From Candidatus Sulfopaludibacter sp. SbA3 (GTDB lineage Bacteria; Acidobacteriota; Terriglobia; Bryobacterales; Bryobacteraceae): a DNA stretch of 6,946 nucleotides. A program made the position numbers and the translations under genes. Position 1 is the stretch's first letter, and every line of letters starts with the position of its first letter. Positions 1 through 6,677 of the stretch are shown piece after piece. The notes below the pieces were generated by a model. The model made no database searches. It saw only the letters and a list, made by a program, of their open reading frames with translations, and was not told where the DNA came from. Where the stretch lies: contig CAMDKT010000324.1 of the NCBI GenBank assembly GCA_945900935.1, forward strand, positions 1-6,946, given 5' to 3'.

Positions 1-38
1 CAAGCCTCGTGCGAAGTTCCCGGATTTCGATGGCGATC

Positions 39-53
39 TTCAGAATAGCTGAA
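39..53. promoter_or_regulatory. Small perfect inverted repeat, possible operator
   Basis: TTCAG-AATAG-CTGAA is a perfect 5-bp inverted repeat with a 5-nt centre, at the left edge of leader element A. The same structure recurs in copy B (6055-6073), extended to 7 bp with one wobble pair. Conservation of the dyad in both copies favours a protein-binding site or small hairpin over chance, but no regulator is identifiable. Confidence 0.35.
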
Positions 54-105
54 TCAGGATTCCGAAAAAATCACTTTCGTTCCTGTCGCGGCGCGAATAT
101 GATGA
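41..105 (+). repeat. Leader element, copy A of a 65-bp direct repeat flanking the operon
   Basis: This 65-bp stretch upstream of the sigma gene aligns without gaps to 6059-6123, just after the operon's last stop codon; by hand count 50 of 65 positions agree. Two blocks are nearly invariant: a 19-nt block at 60-78 (18/19 identical, TTCCG, an A run, then TCACTTTC) and GCGGCGCG at 88-95 (8/8), at the same spacing in both copies. Similarity stops at about position 105. The location suggests a promoter or operator region of the sigma operon (inference). It could also be a dispersed intergenic repeat. No terminal inverted repeats or target duplications are visible. Confidence 0.7.
75..103 (+). promoter_or_regulatory. 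Possible promoter of the sigma-factor operon
   Basis: TATGAT at 98-103 resembles a housekeeping -10 hexamer. TTTCGT at 75-80, 17 nt upstream, is at best a poor -35 match. It sits 66 nt before the sigma start codon. The hexamer is not kept in copy B, where the same register reads TTTCAT. ECF sigma operons are often autoregulated, so the better conserved blocks at 60-78 and 88-95 may instead be the ECF-recognised elements; no standard ECF consensus was recognised. Confidence 0.3.
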
Positions 106-152
106 AGCCACCCCCGCTCGCAAAAAACAATGCCATAAAAAACCGGGGCGAC

Positions 153-156
153 GGAG
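153..156 (+). promoter_or_regulatory. Weak ribosome binding site of the sigma gene
   Basis: GGAG lies 12 nt before the ATG at 169, longer than usual. An in-frame stop (TAA at 136-138) closes the frame upstream, so the start must lie after it. ATG 169 is the first in-frame candidate. Starts further in, such as TTG 187, would only trim the non-conserved N-terminus. Confidence 0.4.
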
Positions 157-168
157 TCTACCAAACAA

Positions 169-729
169 ATGGGGAGTGAAACGGACTTGATTACGGGCGA
201 GTTGAACTGGTCATTCGACCCAACCTCTTTTTCCGAATCCCTAAAGCACCGGTCGGCTGAGGACGTTGTCGGCGAAATCTATTCGCATTTAAGGACGCCG
301 ATTCACAGTTTTTTACGCACAAGTCTAGGGTGCTCTCATCTGGCCGAAGACATTACGCAAGAAGTGTTCGTGCGCCTCCACGAAGAGTTGCAGCGCGGCG
401 CGACCATCCAGAATCTACGATCCTGGTCCTTCACGGTGGCTCACAATCTGGCGGTGGACAGCCATCGCAAAGAGGGCCGGGATCGAGTCTCCGAGGGCAT
501 GCGGGAGGCCGGAGAGGCGGATAATCCAGAGGAACTATTGCTCGCCGAAGAGAGACACCGGAAAATGGGAATCGCCTTGCGGCGGCTCTCCGTGCGAGAG
601 CGCCAATGTCTGGAACTTAGAGCGGAGGGTCTGCGTTACCGGGAGATCGCTGAAGTGCTTCAGGTTACGATTCCGGCGGTACAGAGCTTTCTTGCGCGCG
701 CTATCGCGAAGCTGAAGGAGGACCGATGA
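169..729 (+). CDS. ECF-type RNA polymerase sigma factor (sigma-70 family)
   Basis: This 186-aa protein is a two-domain extracytoplasmic-function sigma factor that would direct core RNA polymerase to a small promoter set. Region 2 spans about residues 37-102, with the AEDITQEVFVRL segment (59-70) and the RSWSFTVAHNLAVDSHRK helix (84-101), typical of core binding and -10 recognition. An acidic linker (about 103-132) follows. Region 4 (about 133-183) contains the helix-turn-helix LRYREIAEVLQVTIPAVQSF, with the family signature of an IAE-VL-TIPAVQS recognition segment. Length and the absence of regions 1 and 3 fit the ECF class. The N-terminal 30 residues are not conserved. Its stop overlaps the anti-sigma start by 4 nt, so the two are probably co-translated, with the downstream protein as its cognate inhibitor. 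The ECF subgroup and target promoters cannot be assigned from sequence alone. Confidence 0.95.
   Translation: MGSETDLITGELNWSFDPTSFSESLKHRSAEDVVGEIYSHLRTPIHSFLRTSLGCSHLAEDITQEVFVRLHEELQRGATIQNLRSWSFTVAHNLAVDSHRKEGRDRVSEGMREAGEADNPEELLLAEERHRKMGIALRRLSVRERQCLELRAEGLRYREIAEVLQVTIPAVQSFLARAIAKLKEDR
716..721 (+). promoter_or_regulatory. Strong ribosome binding site of the anti-sigma gene
   Basis: AGGAGG lies inside the last codons of the sigma gene, 4 nt before the ATG at 726. It supports this start and indicates efficient, possibly coupled, translation of the inhibitor with its sigma factor. Confidence 0.75.
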
Positions 730-2552
730 CGCGGTACGACCGGCTGCTGGACGACCTGTTGAAGAAACACCGGCACGCTTCGGAACAGCAGATTCTGGCT
801 TGCCTGGACGGGGAGTTATCGGCCCGGCAAAGCGAGTGGGTGCGGCGGCATCTGGAGGGCTGTTGGCGTTGCCGATCGCTTTCCGAGCAGATCGGGCAAA
901 CCGTGGGCGGCTTCATCGAATACCGGCAGCAGTATTTGACCTCGACAGCAAAGGACTCCAACGAAGGGTGGCCATCGCTTAAGGCCCGGCTTCGGCAATC
1001 GTCCCCTCCGCGGCCCCGTAGCCTGCCGAGCCGTTTTTTAGCCGTGCCGGCACTGGCGGTTCTGGCGTTGGCGTTTTTTTACCTTCGACTGAGTTCGACG
1101 GAACCTGTCTCCGCGGCCACGGCGCTGGAAAACGCCAGACGCTCCGAGCAGGGCGCGACGTCGCCGAACGGGTTTCTGTCCTACAGGAAGTTGGCAATCC
1201 GTCGGCGCTCCGGCGAGGAGGCGGTACAGACCGGAACCTACGAAGTTTGGGCGGATGGCCGGACAAGCCGGGTAAGGCGCTCCGGTTCGGAGCCGTTGTT
1301 GGCGGAGGTTGAGGCGGTTTTCGCAGCCAACCAACGCGTTGGACCGCCGTTGTCGGCCAGCGGATTCGCGAACTGGAGGAGCGGCGTCAACAGGAAGCGC
1401 GAGGCGGTCGTAGCTGGCGAACGGACCGGAGCGGAAGTTGTAACGATACGAACCGAGGTGTTGGGGCCGCTGAGTGAAAACTCGATCCGCGATGCGGAAC
1501 TTGTGCTTCGCACCGACAATTGGACGCCTGTGGCCGAGAGCTTTTCCGTTGCCGGGAAGGAAGAGGCGCGGCAATATGAGTTTGACGTCGTTGAGGTACG
1601 AATGGTGGACCGCCGGTGGCTGCCCGAGGAGAGTGCCGCTCCAGACATTAGCGCCACGGGTTCGCCGGTGGCCGAGCCGACGCTACGAGCGAAGCTCATC
1701 GAGCGCGCGCCGGCGACGACCGACGAAGGACTCGCGAATGAAATCGCGGCGCAATACGCGCTGCACCGCGCGGGCGCTAGCCTGGATGGAGCGGTAGATG
1801 TCATTCGGCGTCCAGGCGGGATTCTGGTGCGGGGAGTTGTCGAGAGCGCGCAGCGAAAGGCCGAGTTGGAGTCGGCACTGGCGGAAGTTCCGGATGTTAC
1901 GGTGCAGATCGAGATTCCGGGGACGACGGCCGCCGAGCCCGCGCCGCCGGCCGAGGGCGGCGATTTCATTAAGATTGAGGCGAGGACGCCGGGGCTGAAC
2001 CAGAAGTTGGCGGAGTACTTCGAAACGAACACGGGTCCGGGAAGCCCATCGGACCGTGCGGCGGAAATGGCGAATCGGGCCATTTCGCACACGCGCGAGA
2101 TCCGGCGGCACGCTTGGGCGTTGCGGCGATTGACCGAACGATTCGCGGGGTCCCCGGGGGTCCTGTCGCGGATCCGGTCCGTGCAGTCGCGATGGCTCTT
2201 GGAAGTGATGATCCGGGATTATGTAAACGGCGTCGATAAGGAAGCGGCGGCCCTGTCGGAATTGCTTGACCGGCTGCTGCGATCGATTGGGACGGCGCCG
2301 GAGAGGGATGCCGGACCGCCACTTCCAGGAGGTTCGTGGCCGAGCGCGGCGGGCGCGGTATTTGAGGGGCAGCAGGAGATCGAGAAACTGGTTCACCAGT
2401 TGTTTGGCGATGAGGCCGAAGACGGGACGTCTGGCGAAATCGCCGGGCAGCTTCGTACGCGGCTGGCGATTTTTCAACAGCAATCCGCGCTGCTATCCGA
2501 ACAGGCAGCCAGGATGGTTGCCAATCCGCATCTAGAGGAGACGGTTCCATGA
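726..2552 (+). CDS. Membrane-anchored zinc-finger anti-sigma factor with long periplasmic region
   Basis: This 608-aa protein is the probable inhibitor of the ECF factor encoded just upstream. The N-terminus has a zf-HC2/ZAS-type domain: H17, then H42, C46 and C49 (H-x24-H-x3-C-x2-C), with the usual 'LDGELS' helix at 27-32. A proline-rich linker leads to one hydrophobic segment at about 104-120, placing the N-terminus in the cytoplasm and the rest in the periplasm. Residues about 150-300 alternate as in beta-rich RseB/LolA-like sensor domains (weak, by pattern). Residues about 335-396 resemble a BON domain (D-V-I-R..GGILVRGVVES..RK..LE.AL..VPDV). Residues about 420-600 look alpha-helical. At roughly 600 residues it is much longer than ordinary 200-300-aa anti-sigma factors. 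Its stop overlaps the receptor start by 4 nt. The anti-sigma role is confident; the sensor role of the C-terminal part is inferred. Confidence 0.88.
   Translation: MTRYDRLLDDLLKKHRHASEQQILACLDGELSARQSEWVRRHLEGCWRCRSLSEQIGQTVGGFIEYRQQYLTSTAKDSNEGWPSLKARLRQSSPPRPRSLPSRFLAVPALAVLALAFFYLRLSSTEPVSAATALENARRSEQGATSPNGFLSYRKLAIRRRSGEEAVQTGTYEVWADGRTSRVRRSGSEPLLAEVEAVFAANQRVGPPLSASGFANWRSGVNRKREAVVAGERTGAEVVTIRTEVLGPLSENSIRDAELVLRTDNWTPVAESFSVAGKEEARQYEFDVVEVRMVDRRWLPEESAAPDISATGSPVAEPTLRAKLIERAPATTDEGLANEIAAQYALHRAGASLDGAVDVIRRPGGILVRGVVESAQRKAELESALAEVPDVTVQIEIPGTTAAEPAPPAEGGDFIKIEARTPGLNQKLAEYFETNTGPGSPSDRAAEMANRAISHTREIRRHAWALRRLTERFAGSPGVLSRIRSVQSRWLLEVMIRDYVNGVDKEAAALSELLDRLLRSIGTAPERDAGPPLPGGSWPSAAGAVFEGQQEIEKLVHQLFGDEAEDGTSGEIAGQLRTRLAIFQQQSALLSEQAARMVANPHLEETVP
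2534..2540 (+). promoter_or_regulatory. Ribosome binding site of the receptor gene
   Basis: AGAGGAG ends 8 nt before the ATG at 2549. It lies inside the end of the anti-sigma gene and supports the chosen start, which is also confirmed by a signal peptide beginning at that methionine. Confidence 0.7.
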
Positions 2553-5500
2553 AGAATTTACGTATTTTCATAACGCTCGGCGTGGCATTCGCCGCGCTGA
2601 CGACGCTGTGTGGACAGACGCCAACGGGCCAAATCACCGGGCTCGTCACCGATTCCAGCGGCGCGGTGGTGCCCGACGTTAAGATCTCCATCACCAACGT
2701 CAACACAGGAGTGGAGCGGAGCGCCCCATCGAGCAATGAGGGTTTCTACACGGCGCCACTGTTGCCGCCTGGGAAGTATCAGGTTGCCGCGCAGAAGAAC
2801 GGGTTCCGTCCGATTACGCGATCCGGCATTACGCTGAACGTCAATCAGGCGTTGCGGATCGACTTCGTTCTGCAATTGGGAAGCGTGAGCGAGTCGGTTT
2901 CGATCGTTGGAGAAACGCCGTTACTGCAGTTCTCTGACACGACCGTCACATCCGTGATTGAGAACAAGCGGATTGTGGACCTGCCACTGAATGGCCGCAG
3001 TGCGTTCTCGCTCGCCGGTCTGGCGCCTGGCGTGAATCCGACGGGCGGCGGCTCGACGCCGCATATCAGCGGATCGCAAACCAGTACGAGCGAAGTGCAG
3101 ATTGACGGCGCGGTGGACGTTTCTCCGGGAGCGATAGGCGGGCTGAATCGGCGCGTTTACGAGCCGCAGGTGGACGCGGTGGAAGAGTTCAGCGTGCAAG
3201 TGAACGGATTGGCTGCGGAGTACGGAAGATTCGGCGGCGGCGTGATCAATGTGGTGACCAAGTCGGGGACGAATACGGTCCACGGGTCGGCCTATGAGTT
3301 TCTCCGAAACAGCAAATTGGACGCGAACAACTTCTACGCCAACCGGGCGGGCCGGCCCAAATCCGCGTTCAAGCGCAACCAGTACGGCGGCACCGTTGGC
3401 GGCCCGGTGTGGATACCCGGCGTTTACAAAGGACGCGACAAGACGTTCTTCTTCGCCGGCTATGAAAAGACCATCGCCCGCAGCCAGGCCGTTTTCAGAA
3501 CGACGGTTCCCACACCGGAATGGAAAGCCGGCGATTTTTCGAATCTACGTACGGCGGCCGGGCAGCCAATCCTCATTTACGACCCGTTGACGGGCCAAAC
3601 GGATCCGCAGCAGGCTTCCCTATTCGTGCGCATGCCGTTCCAGGGAAACCGGGTTCCGGCCAACCGCTTCGATCCCGTCGCGGTAAACATGCTCAAATAC
3701 TTCCCGTCGGCGAACGCAACGCCGGTCAATGTGAACACAAACGGCTTGAATTTCGTGGGCAACGGCGTCGCGCCGAGCGAATCTTACCGCATCGATACGC
3801 GCATGGACCATAATTGGAATTCCAAGTTCCGCACCTTCGGGCGCGTCTCCTGGGGCAGGGCGTCGAGCGAGCCATTCAATCCGTTCGGCAACATTGCGAT
3901 GCCCGGAGACGGATCCGGAACCAACCAGTCCAGCAACGTCAGCGCGACGCTCGATAATCAGATCACACTCACTCCGAACCTCCTGCTGAATGTCCGCTAC
4001 AGTATCGGACGAACGGTAAGCGATCGCAATCCGTTAGGGGCCGGCTTCGACCTTACGACGCTCGGGCTTCCGGCCAACCTGCAAGCATCGGCGCAGCGAG
4101 ATCAAAGCCTGCTGCCGAAGTTCACATTTGCTGGCGTGATCACCGACCTCGGGCAAAACAATACACGGGCGTTTGAGGCGACCATGATTCACAGCTTCGT
4201 GGCAAATATCACCGCCGTGCGGGCGAGGCATAGCTTCAAAGCCGGAGTCGATTACCGGAACATGTTCATCAGTTATGCGCAGTTCGGGTCGCCCGCGGGG
4301 CTGTTTAATTTCAACCCGTTCTGGACGCAACAGGAAATATCCACTACGAGCGCCACCTCCGGTTCCCCGCTTGCCTCGTTTCTGCTGGGCCTGCCGGCCA
4401 GCGGTTCCGCCAGCCACGCCTATTCTCCGGCGCTCGCATCGCCCTACCTGGGACTGTTCGCGCAGGACGACTGGAAGATCTCGCGGCGATTGACGTTCAA
4501 TCTCGGACTTCGCTACGAAATTCAGTATGCGCGCACCGAACGGTACAACCGGATGGCGGTGTTCGATCTGAATGTCCCGTCGCCGATTGCCGGGAAAGTA
4601 CCGGCGGCGGCGTGCCTGAATTGCGGCAACCTGCTGGGGTCGATGCGGTTCACGGGACCCGAAGCGCGCACGCAGTTCGATCCGCCGTACACCAACTTCG
4701 GCCCTCGCGCCGGATTGGCTTTTTCATTGACTCCTACAACGGTTATCCGTGCCGCGTACGGAATCATGTTCCCGCCGTCGAACCTCTCCGCCGGCGGAAC
4801 GAGCTTCGGCAGCAATGGCTTCGCCGGAGGAACCCCGGCAGTTTTCACCCGCGATAGTGGCCGCACGCCGGTCACCTATCTTCGCAATCCGTTCCCCGAT
4901 GGATTCAACTTCCCAATAGGCCGCGGTGGCGGGGCGGCGACGGACCTGGGCTTTGGCATCGGCGGAAGCGCGTACCCGCGAATCACCAGCCCCTATGTGC
5001 AGCAATGGAACTTCAACATCCAACGTTCGCTGCCGGGGGCTCTGACGCTGGAGGTCGGCTATCTCGGCAGCCGCGGCGTGAATCTGCTGGATGGCGATAG
5101 CGATGCGCAGCCGCTCAACCAGCTCCACGCTTCTTACATGAAACTGGGCTCGGACCTGTTGCGCATCGTCGACAATCCTTTCTTCGGGGTGATCACGGCG
5201 CCAACCACCCTCTTGAGCGCGCGAACCGTCGAATATCGTCAATTGCTCCGGCCGTTCCCGCAACAGACAGCCGTCAATGTCACCCGGCAACCGTTGGCCA
5301 ACTCGATCTACCATGCTTTCACGATGCGTCTGGAACGGCGATTTTCGCAGGGCCTTAGCTTCATGGCTTCGTTCACGGGCGGCAAGTCGATTGACGACGG
5401 ATCCGCGCTTGCGTGGTGGGAAGGACCGACCGCACGTTCATACCTCGACCAGTACAATCGCCGCCTGGAGCGCGGCGTTTCTTCGTGGGACGTCTCCCAG

Positions 5501-6052
5501 CGCCTGGTGCTGAGCTACGTCTACGAGTTGCCCTTCGGCAAGGGGAAGCGTTTCCTGGGGACCTTGCCCAAGGGAGCGAACTTCATTGTTACCGGATGGC
5601 AGGTCAACGGCATTGGAACATTCCAGACGGGCAGTCCGTTGATTATCGGCGTGCCGCAGAACAACACGTTTATCTACACCCAAAGCCAACGGGCGAACAA
5701 CAACGGTACCAGCGCCTTGATTTCGGGCGGGTCCAGGGACGAAAGGTTAAATCGATGGTTCGATACGAGTGTTTTCTCGCAACCGCCGTCATTCACGTTT
5801 GGGACCGCGGGCCGGACGCTGCCGGATGTTCGCAATCCCGGCGTTCACACGCATGACATTTCGCTGTTCAAGAACAACTACTTCGGCCCCGAAGGACGGC
5901 TAAACTTGCAGTACCGGCTGGAGATGTTCTCGGCTTTGAATCAGGCGTTGTTCGGCGCCCCCGGCACGCTCGTCGGCAGCCCGACGTTTGGAACGGTCAC
6001 CGGGGCCGGCGGTTCCAGGCAAATCCAAATGGCGTTGAAGTTGATTTGGTGA
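2549..6052 (+). CDS. Outer-membrane TonB-dependent-receptor-like protein with carboxypeptidase-regulatory-like domain
   Basis: This 1167-aa protein is a predicted outer-membrane beta-barrel of the Oar-like/acidobacterial TonB-receptor type. A signal peptide (K3, R5, hydrophobic 6-20) probably ends near 22. C21 is not in a good lipobox. An Ig-like carboxypeptidase-regulatory domain covers about 27-110 (GQITGLVTDSSGAVVPDVKI, then GFY.APLLPPGKYQV). The plug (about 115-240) carries LPLNGR (145-150) and GGGVINVVTKSGTN (229-242). Barrel motifs follow: KRNQYGGTVGGP (275-286), DKTFFFAGYE (297-306), FAQDDW (637-642), ELPFGKGKRF (993-1002) and RLEMFSALNQALFG (1123-1136). The chain ends in tryptophan, as barrel proteins commonly end in an aromatic residue. 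Length is normal for the family, and no frameshift is seen. No clear TonB box and no STN signalling domain were found. The substrate is unknown; polymer or glycan uptake is a common guess but is not shown here. The only cysteines in the mature chain are C689 and C692 (CLNC). Confidence 0.92.
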   Translation: MKNLRIFITLGVAFAALTTLCGQTPTGQITGLVTDSSGAVVPDVKISITNVNTGVERSAPSSNEGFYTAPLLPPGKYQVAAQKNGFRPITRSGITLNVNQALRIDFVLQLGSVSESVSIVGETPLLQFSDTTVTSVIENKRIVDLPLNGRSAFSLAGLAPGVNPTGGGSTPHISGSQTSTSEVQIDGAVDVSPGAIGGLNRRVYEPQVDAVEEFSVQVNGLAAEYGRFGGGVINVVTKSGTNTVHGSAYEFLRNSKLDANNFYANRAGRPKSAFKRNQYGGTVGGPVWIPGVYKGRDKTFFFAGYEKTIARSQAVFRTTVPTPEWKAGDFSNLRTAAGQPILIYDPLTGQTDPQQASLFVRMPFQGNRVPANRFDPVAVNMLKYFPSANATPVNVNTNGLNFVGNGVAPSESYRIDTRMDHNWNSKFRTFGRVSWGRASSEPFNPFGNIAMPGDGSGTNQSSNVSATLDNQITLTPNLLLNVRYSIGRTVSDRNPLGAGFDLTTLGLPANLQASAQRDQSLLPKFTFAGVITDLGQNNTRAFEATMIHSFVANITAVRARHSFKAGVDYRNMFISYAQFGSPAGLFNFNPFWTQQEISTTSATSGSPLASFLLGLPASGSASHAYSPALASPYLGLFAQDDWKISRRLTFNLGLRYEIQYARTERYNRMAVFDLNVPSPIAGKVPAAACLNCGNLLGSMRFTGPEARTQFDPPYTNFGPRAGLAFSLTPTTVIRAAYGIMFPPSNLSAGGTSFGSNGFAGGTPAVFTRDSGRTPVTYLRNPFPDGFNFPIGRGGGAATDLGFGIGGSAYPRITSPYVQQWNFNIQRSLPGALTLEVGYLGSRGVNLLDGDSDAQPLNQLHASYMKLGSDLLRIVDNPFFGVITAPTTLLSARTVEYRQLLRPFPQQTAVNVTRQPLANSIYHAFTMRLERRFSQGLSFMASFTGGKSIDDGSALAWWEGPTARSYLDQYNRRLERGVSSWDVSQRLVLSYVYELPFGKGKRFLGTLPKGANFIVTGWQVNGIGTFQTGSPLIIGVPQNNTFIYTQSQRANNNGTSALISGGSRDERLNRWFDTSVFSQPPSFTFGTAGRTLPDVRNPGVHTHDISLFKNNYFGPEGRLNLQYRLEMFSALNQALFGAPGTLVGSPTFGTVTGAGGSRQIQMALKLIW

Positions 6053-6054
6053 AC

Positions 6055-6073
6055 GATTCAGAATAACTGAGTC
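6055..6073. promoter_or_regulatory. Inverted repeat directly after the receptor stop codon
   Basis: GATTCAG-AATAA-CTGAGTC forms a 7-bp stem with one G-T wobble and begins 3 nt after the stop. It corresponds to the dyad at 39-53 in copy A. There is no T run after it, so it is a poor candidate for an intrinsic terminator and more likely part of the repeated element. Confidence 0.35.
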
Positions 6074-6123
6074 ACGCTTCCGTAAAAATCACTTTCCCCT
6101 CAATTGCGGCGCGCATTTCATGA
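6059..6123 (+). repeat. Leader element, copy B, downstream of the operon
   Basis: This is the second copy of the 65-bp element at 41-105, in the same orientation, with 15 substitutions and no gaps by hand alignment. The substitutions cluster between the conserved blocks at 6078-6096 and 6106-6113, as expected if those blocks are under selection. It begins 7 nt after the receptor stop. No gene follows in the way the sigma gene follows copy A, so it may be the orphaned leader of a lost neighbour operon, a regulatory site, or one member of a genome-wide intergenic repeat. Confidence 0.7.
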
Positions 6124-6160
6124 GTGCAAGGTTACTCCATGTGAAACCTGACTTATGCAC
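6124..6160. repeat. Interrupted inverted repeat (10 bp in two blocks)
   Basis: GTGCA-AGGTT (6124-6133) pairs exactly with AACCT (6145-6149) and TGCAC (6156-6160). The apical loop is 11 nt, and a 6-nt one-sided bulge separates the two stem blocks. It abuts the end of copy B. It could be a hairpin in the operon's 3' untranslated RNA that limits decay or read-through. A T tract is lacking, so a canonical intrinsic terminator is not supported. Confidence 0.35.
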
Positions 6161-6359
6161 AGGATCAGCTCCCGAGATCTGATTCTGCTCGGTTGCTGGG
6201 ACGCGTAATTGAGTAAGTCAGTTCGATTGTTGTAACTTCACCTCCGCTGCCGAAACACCGGTCCCGCCAAGCCCCGCTTCGAACTTAGTGACTTCGTTGC
6301 ATTTGCAAGCCGCGCATGAATTTCGATGCACAGCGATAAAAGGGCCGACGGGGTGGCTG

Positions 6360-6545
6360 TCATTTCAGGGCAGGCGTCATTACCGGAGCATAGCCTGCTC
6401 CCAGCGGCACAATCTTTCGCAGCCGGTCCATGAGCCTCTGGAATATTCGCCTCCTCGCTGTTTGGTGTGGGTAGCGATCGTTGAGTGTTAGTTCGTAATG
6501 AGGGGGGAGGCGGCGCGTGGCCGCCTTCCACTCCGGACCTGGCAC
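6360..6545 (-). pseudogene. Possible remnant of a small helical protein
   Basis: The minus-strand frame from 6545 to 6360 encodes 61 residues. Residues 25-49 (about 6399-6473) read YPHQTARRRIFQRLMDRL then RKIVPLG, which looks like a genuine amphipathic helix. It recalls small uncharacterised proteins of acidobacteria and planctomycetes that carry an '(I/L)F..LM.RL..IVP.GY.DE.GFH' pattern. That likeness is from memory and unverified. The downstream part of that pattern is missing here, and no ribosome binding site is evident. A strong inverted repeat lies in the N-terminal part of the frame. Chance coding in GC-rich DNA remains possible. Confidence 0.22.
6505..6529. repeat. Strong hairpin, 10-bp stem
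   Basis: The left arm 6505-6514 pairs with the right arm 6520-6529 (GCCGCCTTCC) through ten pairs including one G-T wobble, with a 5-nt loop GCGTG. It follows a six-G run at 6502-6507. No T run follows on the + strand. It could be an intergenic hairpin repeat or part of a mobile-element end. Confidence 0.4.
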
Positions 6546-6602
6546 GGCGCTCGGGTCGCATCCCTGCGTTGCCCTATCCTCCGGCAGGCCATTCGCTTGT
6601 AC

Positions 6603-6642
6603 CGCTTTCGGGGGGGGCTCGATCCACTCTGGCCAGAAAGCG
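6603..6642. repeat. Long-loop inverted repeat CGCTTTC/GAAAGCG
   Basis: CGCTTTC (6603-6609) and GAAAGCG (6636-6642) are exact reverse complements separated by 26 nt, and that spacer begins with eight Gs. Seven base pairs over this distance can arise by chance, so the call is weak. Confidence 0.25.
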
Positions 6643-6660
6643 ATAAATCCCAGGGGGTTC

Positions 6661-6677
6661 GGGGGACGGCGTCCCCC
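6661..6677. terminator. GC-rich hairpin, possible terminator-like or dispersed repeat
   Basis: GGGGGAC-GGC-GTCCCCC is a perfect 7-bp stem with a 3-nt loop. It is bordered by further G5 runs at 6653-6657 and 6680-6684, so the C5 arm could also pair with the downstream G5. It stands about 75 nt before the transposase start. It may shield the transposase gene from outside transcription, as hairpins near insertion-sequence ends do, or be a member of a GC-rich intergenic repeat. No T tract follows. Confidence 0.35.

Noticed and set aside
130..138. ATG at 130 as an upstream start of the sigma gene
   Set aside because: It is in frame but runs ATG CCA TAA, stopping after two codons, so it cannot start the sigma protein.
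2549..2615. Lipoprotein signal at the receptor N-terminus (C21)
   Set aside because: The residues before the cysteine (LTTL) do not fit a lipobox, which needs a small residue at -1. A normal signal peptide is more likely.
1238..2736. Long open frames on the minus strand opposite the anti-sigma gene (for example 1238-2092, 1683-2483, 1969-2736)
   Set aside because: They overlap one another and a well-supported + strand gene, show low-complexity R/P/S/A-rich translations and no domains. This is typical antisense shadow in GC-rich DNA.
4724..5314. 196-aa minus-strand open frame opposite the receptor gene
   Set aside because: The overlapping + strand receptor has clear family motifs throughout, and the antisense translation has no recognisable motif or ribosome binding site.
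41..6123. Composite transposon or mobile cassette bounded by the two 65-bp repeats
   Set aside because: The repeats are only 77% identical, have no terminal inverted repeats and no flanking target duplication, and no transposase or recombinase lies between them.
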